The notes under the pieces: generated by a model
Database searches by the model: none
What the model saw: only the letters and a program-made list of their open reading frames with translations
What the model was told of the DNA's origin: nothing
In this document: one piece after another, positions 1 to 5,213 of the stretch
How positions within the stretch are numbered: position 1 is the first letter of the stretch
Layout of the letters: every line of letters starts with the position of its first letter
Translations under genes and position numbers: made by a program
Assembly (NCBI GenBank): GCA_016196415.1
Contig: JACPXS010000104.1
Location: 1-7,788, forward strand
Origin: Candidatus Omnitrophota bacterium
GTDB taxonomy: Bacteria; Omnitrophota; Koll11; Aquiviventales; Aquiviventaceae
Direction: 5' to 3'
DNA length: 7,788 nt

Positions 1-323
1 AGAGACGAGACCGTGGAAACGCGGAAGCCCATGCCTGCGCCGAGGCTTCGGCAGGCAGGCGCGGAAGCGCGGAGGGAGTCAGGAACAATGGGGACGGTGC
101 TATTGTTGATGTCGCACCGCGGAGGCGCGGAGAAGGCGCGGAAGCGCGAAGAAAATTTGATCGGCTGTGCTGTGCCGCTGTGCGGAATCCTGTAGGGAAT
201 TACGCGAGGCGAGCTTTTCGTTTCACCGTGGCGGCGGAAACGCGGCCGGATTTTCGCGAGGCTTCGAGCGAGGCGAGGAATTCCGGTGTGCGGGCGGCCC
301 GATTTTCTTCGATCTTCTCTGGG
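1..323. other. Gene-free region with GCGGAAGC-type repeats
   Basis: I see no convincing gene here. The stretch is rich in purine-heavy GCGGA/GCGAGG words. One 14-base word, GGCGCGGAAGCGCG, occurs perfectly at 58-71 and again at 135-148, with related words at 20-28 and 120-132. A small hairpin is possible at 33-56, with GCCT/AGGC outside GCCGA/TCGGC and a two-base bulge. It has no following T-tract, so it is not called a terminator. The short plus-strand frame through 13-195 encodes only repeat-derived Arg/Glu/Gly-rich sequence and has no recognisable domain. The region lies downstream of the minus-strand toxin gene. Confidence 0.6.
58..148 (+). repeat. Direct repeat pair GGCGCGGAAGCGCG
   Basis: Two perfect copies of the 14-mer GGCGCGGAAGCGCG lie at 58-71 and 135-148, 77 bases apart. 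A partial relative, GGAGGCGCGGAG, sits between them at 121-132. Such GC-rich purine words are often interspersed intergenic repeats; no function can be read from them. Confidence 0.55.
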
Positions 324-811
324 CTACGGCCGCCAGAGCGTGAGGTGCGGGACGTGATGGAAGTCTTCATCGTTGGTCGCGAGATGCGTGAGGCGATGCA
401 GAATCATCGTCGCGAGGATCAAGGCGTCATTCGTCAGCAAGTGATAGCGCTGGCTCAGATCCACAGCCATCGTGACCTCGCGCTTTCCCACGGGCAGGAC
501 CTGAACATGCAGTTTCAGCAACTGGCCGATGAACGTTCGCGCGATCGTGCAGACAGCCAGATGTTCGGGGTGGCGCCTCAGCAGATTCAAGGCAGCTTCG
601 AGGATGGCAAGCTGAAGCGTTGGACGGTTTCAGCCAGCGTCAGGCAATGGGCGACTTCGCCCAGGACCACTGGCGAGGTGAACGCGCGAATCTCGCGGGC
701 GGCGGTACGGTGGAGCAGCACGGTGCAACTTCGGCGCCCTTCGAGGACGTGGTATACGAGTACGTTTGCGTCAAGAAAGATCGACCCGCCGGAAGGAAAC
801 TGCTCGAGCAC
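324..811 (-). pseudogene. PIN-domain (VapC-like) toxin, frameshifted
   Basis: This is a probable PIN-domain ribonuclease toxin whose frame is broken once. The first part (811 down to about 610) starts at a GTG directly after the antitoxin stop codon. It reads a short N-terminus, then IFLDANVLVYHVL (Asp14) and SPVVLGEVAHCL (Glu52). It then leaves frame and stops at 589-587. The second part continues in the -1 frame with AILEAALNLLRRHPEHL, LLTNDALILA and LATNDEDF, ending at a TAG at 326-324. Together the parts supply the usual acidic metal-binding residues of a PIN active site: DxN, E, D and NDxD. The two frames differ by one base, so restoring one base around 603-630 would give about 162 residues, a normal PIN length. 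I see no slippery run there, so a real frameshift mutation or a sequence/assembly error is more likely than recoding. If truly broken, the cell would lack this toxin while keeping the antitoxin. The family call is strong; the exact break point is not. Confidence 0.82.
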
Positions 812-1018
812 TTAAAGGTTCCAGAGGCTAACTCGGTGGGGGGTCGTCAGTTCCAATACGACTCGGCGTGGGACCTTGATGAGCTGCCGGGTGGCTTCGA
901 TCTGGTCGAGCGGTCTTTGCCATCTCAAAATGACCATCGCATTGTTGGGCAGCGGCAGCTTGCGGCTCAACTTGAGCGATCCATTTCGATACACGGCCTT
1001 GACAATTTGAGTGGTCAT
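812..1018 (-). CDS. AF2212/DUF104-like antitoxin of PIN toxin pair
   Basis: This small protein (68 residues) begins MTTQIVKAVYRNGSLKLSRKL. The pattern of an aromatic residue followed by NG, then Lys-Leu, then a Leu-Pro element before a short beta strand (NNAMVILRW) is typical of the AF2212-like (DUF104) antitoxins that accompany PIN-domain toxins. The start at 1018 is chosen because GGAG lies six bases upstream, at 1028-1025; a longer frame from 1075 lacks this support. Its TAA stop abuts the toxin GTG, so the two are probably translationally coupled, with the antitoxin first as usual. It should bind and neutralise the toxin and may autoregulate the operon. The C-terminal half (about residues 35-68) is not a part I recognise strongly. 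Family identification is by pattern, not by a database search. Confidence 0.75.
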   Translation of the reverse strand: MTTQIVKAVYRNGSLKLSRKLPLPNNAMVILRWQRPLDQIEATRQLIKVPRRVVLELTTPHRVSLWNL

Positions 1019-1024
1019 CAGGCA

Positions 1025-1028
1025 CTCC
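1025..1028 (-). promoter_or_regulatory. Ribosome binding site of antitoxin
   Basis: GGAG on the minus strand sits six bases before the ATG at 1018-1016. It decides this start over the longer in-frame ATG at 1075. Confidence 0.7.
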
Positions 1029-1046
1029 GATTTTCCATCGCTCACT

Positions 1047-1075
1047 ACTCTACCATGCGTGTTGCGCAGCGTCAA
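1047..1075 (-). promoter_or_regulatory. Sigma70-type promoter of the toxin-antitoxin pair
   Basis: On the minus strand a -35 box TTGACG (1075-1070) and a -10 box TAGAGT (1052-1047) are separated by exactly 17 bases. The -35 matches consensus at five of six positions and the -10 at four of six. The -10 lies 28 bases before the antitoxin start, leaving room for a short leader. It lies in the 77-base gap between divergent genes, and an autoregulatory operator would be expected around it, although I cannot point to a clear palindrome. Confidence 0.55.
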
Positions 1076-1095
1076 ATCGTCGGGATGGATTCACG

Positions 1096-2031
1096 ATGAC
1101 GCCATCGATCTTTTCTGTGGTAATCCCCGTCTATCACGAGCAGGACAGCATTCCGCGGTTGCACACGGCGCTGGCCGAGGTGGCGGACCGGACGCCTGGG
1201 CAGTGGGAGTTCGTCTTCGTGGACGACGGCAGCCGGGATGGGACGTGGGAGGCGCTGCTGGCGATCCGCGCGCAGGATCCGCGGGTGCGGGCGATCCGGC
1301 TCAAGCGGAACTTCGGGCAGACGGCAGCGATGGCCTGCGGCATCGAGGCGGCGCGCGGGGACATCATCGTGACGATGGACGGGGATCTCCAGAATGACCC
1401 GGCGGATATCCCCAACCTCTTGGCAAAGCTCGATGAAGGATACGACGTCGTCTGCGGATGGCGGCACCAGCGGCAGGACAAGTTGTGGACGCGCAAAGTT
1501 CCCTCGATGGTCGCCAACCGCTTGATCGGCTGGCTCACCGGCGTGCGACTCCACGATTACGGCTGCTCACTCAAGGCCTACCGGGCCGAGACGATCAAGC
1601 GCACCCCGCTCTATGCGCAGTTTCATCGGTTCATCCCAGCGCTCTCCACGTTAACAGGCGCGTTGATTGCCGAGATCAAGGTGCAGCACCATCCGCGCCG
1701 GTACGGGAAGACCAAGTACACCATCTCCCGGACCTGGCGGGTCGCACTCGACATGCTCACGGTGTCGGTACTGGTAAAGTTTGTCTCAAGGCCGCTGCGG
1801 CTCTTCGGCGTGTTGGCGCTGGGATTCTCCGGGGTGGCGGCGGTGTGCATTGTGAGATCGTGGGAGTGGTACGTGGGGCCCTACCACACCATCCCGCAGG
1901 TATTACCGGGGGTTGCGGTCTTGAGCGCGTGGCTGGCGGGACATCTGCTGGTCGTGGGCCTACTGGCGGAATTGTGTTTATCAACGGCCCATGCCCGCTC
2001 GACCGATTTGGTTGCGGCGACGGAGCGTTAA
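1096..2031 (+). CDS. GT2 polyprenyl-phosphate sugar transferase (DPM1/ArnC/GtrB-like)
   Basis: This is a family 2 glycosyltransferase of 311 residues that should transfer a sugar from a nucleotide donor to a polyprenyl phosphate on the inner face of the cytoplasmic membrane. The GT-A domain comes first: FSVVIPVYHEQDSIP (6-20), VDDGSRDGT (42-50) and the metal-binding DxD in MDGDLQNDP (94-102). These are followed by the acceptor-side HDYGCSLKAY (153-162), HRFIPALS (177-184) and the RRYGKTKYTISR loop (201-212) typical of DPM1/ArnC/GtrB proteins. Two hydrophobic helices follow, at about 233-253 and 268-292, as in GtrB/ArnC. All catalytic motifs look intact, in contrast to the paralogue at 4156-5136. 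It is the first plus-strand gene after the divergent toxin-antitoxin pair, with a weak GGGATGG upstream. The radical SAM gene begins 28 bases after its stop, so the two are probably cotranscribed. The sugar cannot be read from the sequence. Confidence 0.92.
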   Translation: MTPSIFSVVIPVYHEQDSIPRLHTALAEVADRTPGQWEFVFVDDGSRDGTWEALLAIRAQDPRVRAIRLKRNFGQTAAMACGIEAARGDIIVTMDGDLQNDPADIPNLLAKLDEGYDVVCGWRHQRQDKLWTRKVPSMVANRLIGWLTGVRLHDYGCSLKAYRAETIKRTPLYAQFHRFIPALSTLTGALIAEIKVQHHPRRYGKTKYTISRTWRVALDMLTVSVLVKFVSRPLRLFGVLALGFSGVAAVCIVRSWEWYVGPYHTIPQVLPGVAVLSAWLAGHLLVVGLLAELCLSTAHARSTDLVAATER

Positions 2032-2046
2032 GGCGCTTGTCCACCA

Positions 2047-2055
2047 GGAGGGAGG
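2047..2055 (+). promoter_or_regulatory. Ribosome binding site of radical SAM gene
   Basis: The purine-rich run GGAGGGAGG lies just upstream of the ATG at 2060 and contains strong Shine-Dalgarno matches at workable spacing. It selects 2060 over an in-frame ATG at 1991 that lies within the preceding GT2 gene. Confidence 0.75.
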
Positions 2056-2059
2056 AGGG

Positions 2060-3037
2060 ATGCTCAAACAGCTGAAGCGGCAACTGGCGACGCGGCGGAG
2101 TCTCGTCACCGAGCTGGCGACGGTCGCCGGCGAGTGCGTCACGAACAACGTTGTCAAGCACTTCAGGACCCTCCAGCCGACGGTCCTGCAGCTCAACGTG
2201 AACGCGGCCTGCAACGCTCGGTGCAACATGTGCAATATCTGGAAGACGGAGGACAAGACCCAACTCAGCCTTGAGAAGCTGGACGAGGTGTTCGCCGACC
2301 CCGCCTTCCGCGGGATCGAGTACATCATCCTCGCCGGCGGGGAGCCGACGCTGCGGAAGGACCTCCCCGAGGTCGTGGGACTCATGCTGAAGCACATGCC
2401 GGGGCTGCGCAAGATCTCCATTCCGACCACCGGGATCTCGACGGACCTATCGGTCAAGCATTTCGCGCCCATTGCCAGAGCTTGCAAGGAGCGCAACGTG
2501 TTCCTTTCCATTGGCATTTCGCTGGATGGGGTGGGTGAGGTATACGACCGTGTCCGGGGGGTGCCCGGAGGCTATCAGAAAGTCCTCACGACCCTGCACG
2601 CGCTGAAGCAGTTGAATCAGGAGATCGAGTTCCAGCTCAGCGTGAACCCCACCATCAGCGCCCTGAACGTGCACGACCTGGACAATCTCCTGGACGTGAG
2701 CAAGCAGCTGGAGGTGACGATCAATTTCACGGTCGCCGCGTTCTCGGCCTCCTATTTCAATAATTTGGATTTAGCCGACAACATCACGTTTACGTCGGAG
2801 ACGAAGGCGCTGCTCGAAACATTCCTTCGGCAACGGATTCACGAAGGGCCCCTGATGAGCGAGATGCCCTTCTACTACGAGAAGGCGCTGGAGATGTTGA
2901 ACGGGGCCAAGCGCTCCATCCCCTGCCCCTATCAGGATCAGGGCATCGTCCTCGACGCCTCCGGCGACTTCCACTACTGCACCAACAGCCGGACCGTGGG
3001 CAATGTACACCGGCGCACACCGTCGAGCATCTACTAG
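2060..3037 (+). CDS. Radical SAM/SPASM-type protein, N-terminal part cut by IS
   Basis: This is the first 325 residues of a radical SAM enzyme. The SAM-binding [4Fe-4S] motif CNARCNMC is at residues 51-58, preceded by strand TVLQLNVNAA. It is followed by the SAM-contact AGGEPTL (92-98) and the barrel segments TTGISTDL and SIGISLDGV (150-158). Near the end, two cysteines (CPYQ at 289 and HYCTNS at 307) look like the first ligands of a SPASM/twitch auxiliary cluster. The frame ends where an insertion sequence enters. The TAG stop at 3035-3037 consists of the TA target site plus the first G of the IS, so the stop is made by the insertion. The remaining 79 codons, carrying CPGCGISC, continue beyond the IS at 3818-4057. 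Family members often modify peptides or other metabolites. The placement among polyprenyl-sugar transferases suggests a role linked to surface glycans or lipids, but no substrate can be named. Auxiliary cluster binding should be lost in this copy. Confidence 0.9.
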   Translation: MLKQLKRQLATRRSLVTELATVAGECVTNNVVKHFRTLQPTVLQLNVNAACNARCNMCNIWKTEDKTQLSLEKLDEVFADPAFRGIEYIILAGGEPTLRKDLPEVVGLMLKHMPGLRKISIPTTGISTDLSVKHFAPIARACKERNVFLSIGISLDGVGEVYDRVRGVPGGYQKVLTTLHALKQLNQEIEFQLSVNPTISALNVHDLDNLLDVSKQLEVTINFTVAAFSASYFNNLDLADNITFTSETKALLETFLRQRIHEGPLMSEMPFYYEKALEMLNGAKRSIPCPYQDQGIVLDASGDFHYCTNSRTVGNVHRRTPSSIY

Positions 3038-3052
3038 AAGCCATCCCTAAAC
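3037..3052 (+). repeat. IS left terminal inverted repeat
   Basis: GAAGCCATCCCTAAAC, the perfect inverted partner of 3802-3817. The orfB stop codon (3049-3047 on the minus strand) lies inside it. Confidence 0.92.
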
Positions 3053-3637
3053 TCGTTTGAGCGTGATCACGGCACAGGCCAAATGCACCAACGCGATAAA
3101 GTTGACCGCCAGATATTCGTAGCGGACCACGAGCCGCCGGAAGTTCTGCAACCACGCCAGGCTACGCTCAATGAGCTCGATGCCCCGTGCGGCCAGCCAC
3201 ACCCGGGCCGCGTTGCTGTCATAGCCCCGATCGCCGATCAGGCGCTCGGGCGGGCCGCAGTCCGGCGGGAGGCTCTCGACGGTGGCGGGCAGCAGGCTCA
3301 CCTCCGCCGGGGACGCCGCGTCCACGTGAACTCCGAGCGGAGTACCCGCGCCATCGGCCAGTACCATGAGCTTCGTTCCCTTGCCGCGCTTGGTGGGCCC
3401 GACCAAGGCCCCCCTTTTTTCGCCACCACGAAGGTGCCGTCGATGAAGCATTCGTCCCAGCGGATCTTGTCGCGATCGGCGAGCTCGGTCACGAACGCCC
3501 GCCAGAGGCTCAGGAGCGTGCCGTCCCGCGCCCACTGGCCCAGGCGGCGGTGGACGGCGCTCTTGGCCCCATACCGTCGAGGGAGTTCGCTCCACGGGGC
3601 CCCCGTCCAGAGCACCCAGAGCAGCCCCTCGAAGCAC
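3047..3637 (-). CDS. IS5-family transposase orfB (C-terminal frame, linker missing)
   Basis: The -1 frame is meaningful from about 3421 down to the stop at 3047. The part upstream of 3421 is only a shadow of orfA. It reads GALVGPTKRGKGTKLMVLADGAG, then LIGDRGYDSNAARVWLAARGIELI (second catalytic Asp in GDRGYDS), then ERSLAWLQNFRRLVVRYEYLAVNF (third catalytic residue Glu) and HLACAVITL. In the IS427-type transposases I recall, about 25-30 residues (PHR..., TQDGR..., RRYRRRW..) separate GIEL(I) from ERxxAWLQN. Here the two blocks are directly joined in frame, near 3170. All three DDE residues are kept, but the loss of the linker could disable the protein. This also explains why the IS is shorter than usual. 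The comparison is from memory of the family, not an alignment. Confidence 0.85.
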   Translation of the reverse strand: MLRGAALGALDGGPVERTPSTVWGQERRPPPPGPVGAGRHAPEPLAGVRDRARRSRQDPLGRMLHRRHLRGGEKRGALVGPTKRGKGTKLMVLADGAGTPLGVHVDAASPAEVSLLPATVESLPPDCGPPERLIGDRGYDSNAARVWLAARGIELIERSLAWLQNFRRLVVRYEYLAVNFIALVHLACAVITLKRV

Positions 3638-3744
3638 TGCCGATCCGCCAGGGGAGGCCGGCCCCCGTGCGGCTTCAGCTTCGGTGGCGGCAGCTGCCCC
3701 GCAATCTTAATCCATTGCCCATCCGTGACGTGGCGCCACGCCAT
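3298..3744 (-). CDS. IS5-family transposase orfA (N-terminal frame)
   Basis: This is the first transposase frame (148 residues as an unshifted product). It starts with MAWRHVTDGQWIKIAGQLPPP and carries the DUF4096-like DNA-binding N-terminus of IS5/IS427 enzymes: GRPPLADRQCFEGLLWVLWTGAPWSELPRRYG, about residues 28-59. Near the end is WDECFIDGTFVVAKKGG, where Asp102 is the expected first residue of the DDE active site. The reading frame then meets AAAAAAGGGGGG (3420-3409). After this point orfA encodes only an Arg/Trp-rich tail without family features, while the -1 frame (orfB) continues the transposase. The full enzyme is therefore expected from a -1 frameshift at this run, giving roughly 230 residues. 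GGAG and AGGGG lie just upstream of the ATG at 3744. Confidence 0.88.
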   Translation of the reverse strand: MAWRHVTDGQWIKIAGQLPPPKLKPHGGRPPLADRQCFEGLLWVLWTGAPWSELPRRYGAKSAVHRRLGQWARDGTLLSLWRAFVTELADRDKIRWDECFIDGTFVVAKKGGPWSGPPSAARERSSWYWPMARVLRSEFTWTRRPRRR

Positions 3745-3801
3745 GACTCCAACCCCTTTCTCCGGGACAGCTCATGGCGTGATTGTACCATCCGGCACTC
3801 G

Positions 3802-3817
3802 GTTTAGGGATGGCTTC
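3802..3817 (-). repeat. IS right terminal inverted repeat
   Basis: GTTTAGGGATGGCTTC on the plus strand is the exact reverse complement of the left end at 3037-3052. It lies upstream of orfA and is followed by the TA target duplicate at 3818-3819. Confidence 0.92.
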
Positions 3818-4057
3818 TACGACCGGGAGAACCTGGCGTATCGCCGGAGCGTGACGCAGGACGTGTGTCCTGGATGTGGCATCTCGTGCTTCGTCGGCGT
3901 GGGCTTGCGGAAAACGGTGTTTCCGTTCCTGGGTTTCCTCGTGAAAGAGCAATCGCGTCGGGCATGGGGCCGAATGACCGGCAATGGTCAGAGCCGGAAT
4001 GGTCGTTGTGGCACTGCCGCGTGCGCCAAGCCGACAGACCTCGTCGCCCCTGAATAG
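3818..4057 (+). pseudogene. Severed C-terminal end of the radical SAM protein
   Basis: After the IS, the frame of the radical SAM gene resumes exactly. Removing the IS and one TA joins ...TPSSIY to YDRENLAYRRSVTQDV, followed by CPGCGISC (restored residues 342-349) and a hydrophobic segment FVGVGLRKTVFPFLGFLVK. The total would be 404 codons, ending at TAG 4055-4057. The CxxCxxxC group completes the SPASM/twitch-type cysteine set begun at Cys289 and Cys307. The fragment has no start codon or ribosome binding site of its own and is probably not made. The last 40 or so residues (from about EQSRRAWGR) have low complexity and no recognised motif, so the original C-terminus may have been less conserved. 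Confidence 0.88.
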
Positions 4058-4070
4058 GGCATCGGACATT

Positions 4071-4104
4071 TGTTGGATGTTCTCTGTTCCATGTTTTATG
4101 TGCG
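4071..4104 (+). repeat. Heptameric TGTTCNA-type repeat array, copy 1
   Basis: Successive heptamers TGTTGGA, TGTTCTC, TGTTCCA and TGTTTTA lead into TGTGCG. It is a diverged direct copy of the array at 5161-5188. Its second half (4085-4104) matches the reverse complement of the right-hand array (about 5613-5632) at 18 of 20 positions. It lies in the 98-base gap between the radical SAM remnant and the second GT2 gene. Confidence 0.7.
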
Positions 4105-4143
4105 CGGGACGATAGGCGATCCGAACGCGACGACGCGATGTCT

Positions 4144-4150
4144 GAGGAGG
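4144..4150 (+). promoter_or_regulatory. Ribosome binding site of second GT2 gene
   Basis: GAGGAGG lies five bases before the ATG at 4156. It selects this start over the ATG at 4138, which has no such site. Confidence 0.75.
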
Positions 4151-4155
4151 CTTAC

Positions 4156-5136
4156 ATGCTACAGCACACTTTGAATATGAAACAAGACTCGAAGACGGAC
4201 GTTGGTGCGCCCACGCTGTCGGTGATCGTTCCGTTGGGGCCTCGCTACGAAGACCTCGGAGACCTGTGCGAGGAGCTGCGCCGCATCCTCAGGCCGCTGG
4301 TGGAGCGCTACGAAGTGATCTTCGTCGACGACGCCACCGGGCCGCACACGCGCCAGATCCTCCGGATGCTGAGTGATCGCTTTCCGGAAGCGCGGGTGAT
4401 CCGGCTGCAACGGCGGATGGGAGAGTCCACGGCGCTGGCGATCGGCGCTCAGTCGGCCCGGGGCGAGATCCTGCTCACCGTCGACCCGTACCTGCACGTG
4501 TCGCTGGCCGACCTGCCGAAGATCCTCGCCCCGCTCTCGGATGTGGTCGACCTGGTCTGTGCTTGGCGGCATCCGCGGACCGAAGGGGGCCTGGGTGCTG
4601 TTGCGTCCAAGGCGTTTAACGTGGTGGCCAGCCGGCTGGCCCGGGTGGAAGTCCACGACCTGAACTGCCGGGTGCGCGCGATGCGCCGGGAGATTCTCCA
4701 AGAGGTCCCGCTCTACGGGGATCTGTACCGGTTCCTGCCGATCTTTGCGGCCCGCCGGGGATACAGTTGGTGCGAGGTCAAGGTGCCGCAGCAACCCGGC
4801 AAGCGAGAGATGGGCACCTTCAGCCCTCAGGCCTACGTCGGGCGATTTCTGGATCTCCTCACCCTGGTCTTTCTGACTCGCTTTGTGAAGCGGCCGCTGC
4901 ATTTCTTCGGGTTGGTCGGGTTGACGAGTTTGGGCATCGGCCTTGGGATCGCCGCCTATCTGAGCGCGCTGAAGCTGGCGTTGGGCGTTGGGATTGGCCA
5001 CAAGCCCCTGCTGCTGTTAGCCGTCTTGTTGATCGTCGTCGGCATCCAGATCGCCTCGATCGGGCTGCTCGGGGAGTTGATGATCTTCACCCACGCGCGG
5101 GATCTGAAGGACTACGTCATTCAAGAGGAACGATGA
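4156..5136 (+). CDS. GT2 paralogue with degraded active site (ArnC/GtrB-like fold)
   Basis: This 326-residue protein is plainly homologous to the first GT2 gene. It has LSVIVPL (21-27), FVDDA (56-60), RVIRLQRRMGESTALAIGAQSARGEIL (80-106), HDLNCRVRAMRRE (167-179), YRFLPIFAA (191-199) and two C-terminal hydrophobic helices (about 248-270 and 284-308). Key motifs are altered. VDDGSxDGT has become VDDATGPHT. The DGDLQ metal-binding motif is VDPYLHV (109-115), so the second Asp of DxD is replaced by Tyr. The positively charged RRYGKTKY loop is now KREMGTFS. Either the enzyme uses a changed donor or mechanism, or it is a non-catalytic partner of one of the other transferases. The frame is uninterrupted and has an excellent ribosome binding site, so it is not an obvious pseudogene. 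Residues 5-11 are encoded by a repeat-like sequence shared with the GT2-GtrA gene start. Confidence 0.88.
   Translation: MLQHTLNMKQDSKTDVGAPTLSVIVPLGPRYEDLGDLCEELRRILRPLVERYEVIFVDDATGPHTRQILRMLSDRFPEARVIRLQRRMGESTALAIGAQSARGEILLTVDPYLHVSLADLPKILAPLSDVVDLVCAWRHPRTEGGLGAVASKAFNVVASRLARVEVHDLNCRVRAMRREILQEVPLYGDLYRFLPIFAARRGYSWCEVKVPQQPGKREMGTFSPQAYVGRFLDLLTLVFLTRFVKRPLHFFGLVGLTSLGIGLGIAAYLSALKLALGVGIGHKPLLLLAVLLIVVGIQIASIGLLGELMIFTHARDLKDYVIQEER
4168..4187 (-). repeat. Partial inverted heptamer repeat inside GT2 gene start
   Basis: ACTTTGAATATGAAACAAGA matches 5631-5650 at 18 of 20 positions. Read on the minus strand it gives heptamers TGTTTCA and TATTCAA, as in the right-hand array at 5623-5650. 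It is in coding sequence, spanning codons 5-11 of the second GT2 gene. Confidence 0.6.
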
Positions 5137-5160
5137 GCACGGCATGAACACAGAAACGGC

Positions 5161-5188
5161 TGTTCGATGTTCAATGTTCGATGTTCCA
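5161..5188 (+). repeat. Left heptamer array: four perfect TGTTCNA units
   Basis: The array is TGTTCGA, TGTTCAA, TGTTCGA, TGTTCCA in strict tandem with period seven. Bases 5166-5185 match the reverse complement of 5623-5642 at 18 of 20 positions, so this array and the one at 5623-5650 form inverted repeats around the four-helix-bundle gene. It is not a CRISPR: the unit is too short and there are no spacers. Confidence 0.85.
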
Positions 5189-5213
5189 TATTGAGTGAGA
5201 GGAGAGTGAGGGT

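Larger units (their letters stand above)
3037..3817 (-). mobile_element. IS5-family (IS427-like) insertion sequence, 781 bp
   Basis: Both ends are visible. The left end GAAGCCATCCCTAAAC (3037-3052) is a perfect 16-base inverted copy of the right end (3802-3817). Direct TA dinucleotides flank it at 3035-3036 and 3818-3819, the short target duplication expected of this group. Inside, on the minus strand, are two overlapping transposase frames joined by an A6G6 run, the usual IS427-type arrangement. Family relatives are, from memory, somewhat longer, about 820-870 bp; the shortfall fits a missing segment in the second frame. The element sits within the radical SAM gene in the opposite orientation. 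Element plus one TA is 783 bp, a multiple of three, so precise loss restores the host frame. Confidence 0.94.

Noticed and set aside
33..56. Hairpin as a transcription terminator
   Set aside because: The stem is short and bulged and no T-tract follows on either strand.
13..195. Small plus-strand open frame of 60 codons
   Set aside because: It is built from the GCGGAAGC repeats, is rich in Arg/Glu/Gly and shows no domain or ribosome binding site.
587..630. Programmed frameshifting in the PIN gene
   Set aside because: No slippery homopolymer or heptamer is present at the junction, so mutation or sequence error is preferred.
999..1004. Perfect TTGACA on the plus strand as a -35 box for the first GT2 gene
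   Set aside because: No acceptable -10 box follows at 16-18 bases, and the hexamer lies inside the antitoxin coding sequence.
180..1099. Two plus-strand open frames across the toxin-antitoxin region
   Set aside because: They are antisense to the PIN and antitoxin genes, whose family motifs are clear on the minus strand. The plus-strand translations have no recognisable features.
4159..5001. Minus-strand open frame of 280 codons
   Set aside because: It is a shadow of the second GT2 gene, with Gln/Arg/His/Pro-rich sequence and no domain.
5161..5188. Possible CRISPR or iteron array
   Set aside because: The unit is only seven bases and tandem, without spacers. There are no cas or replication genes, and an inverted partner lies after the next gene.
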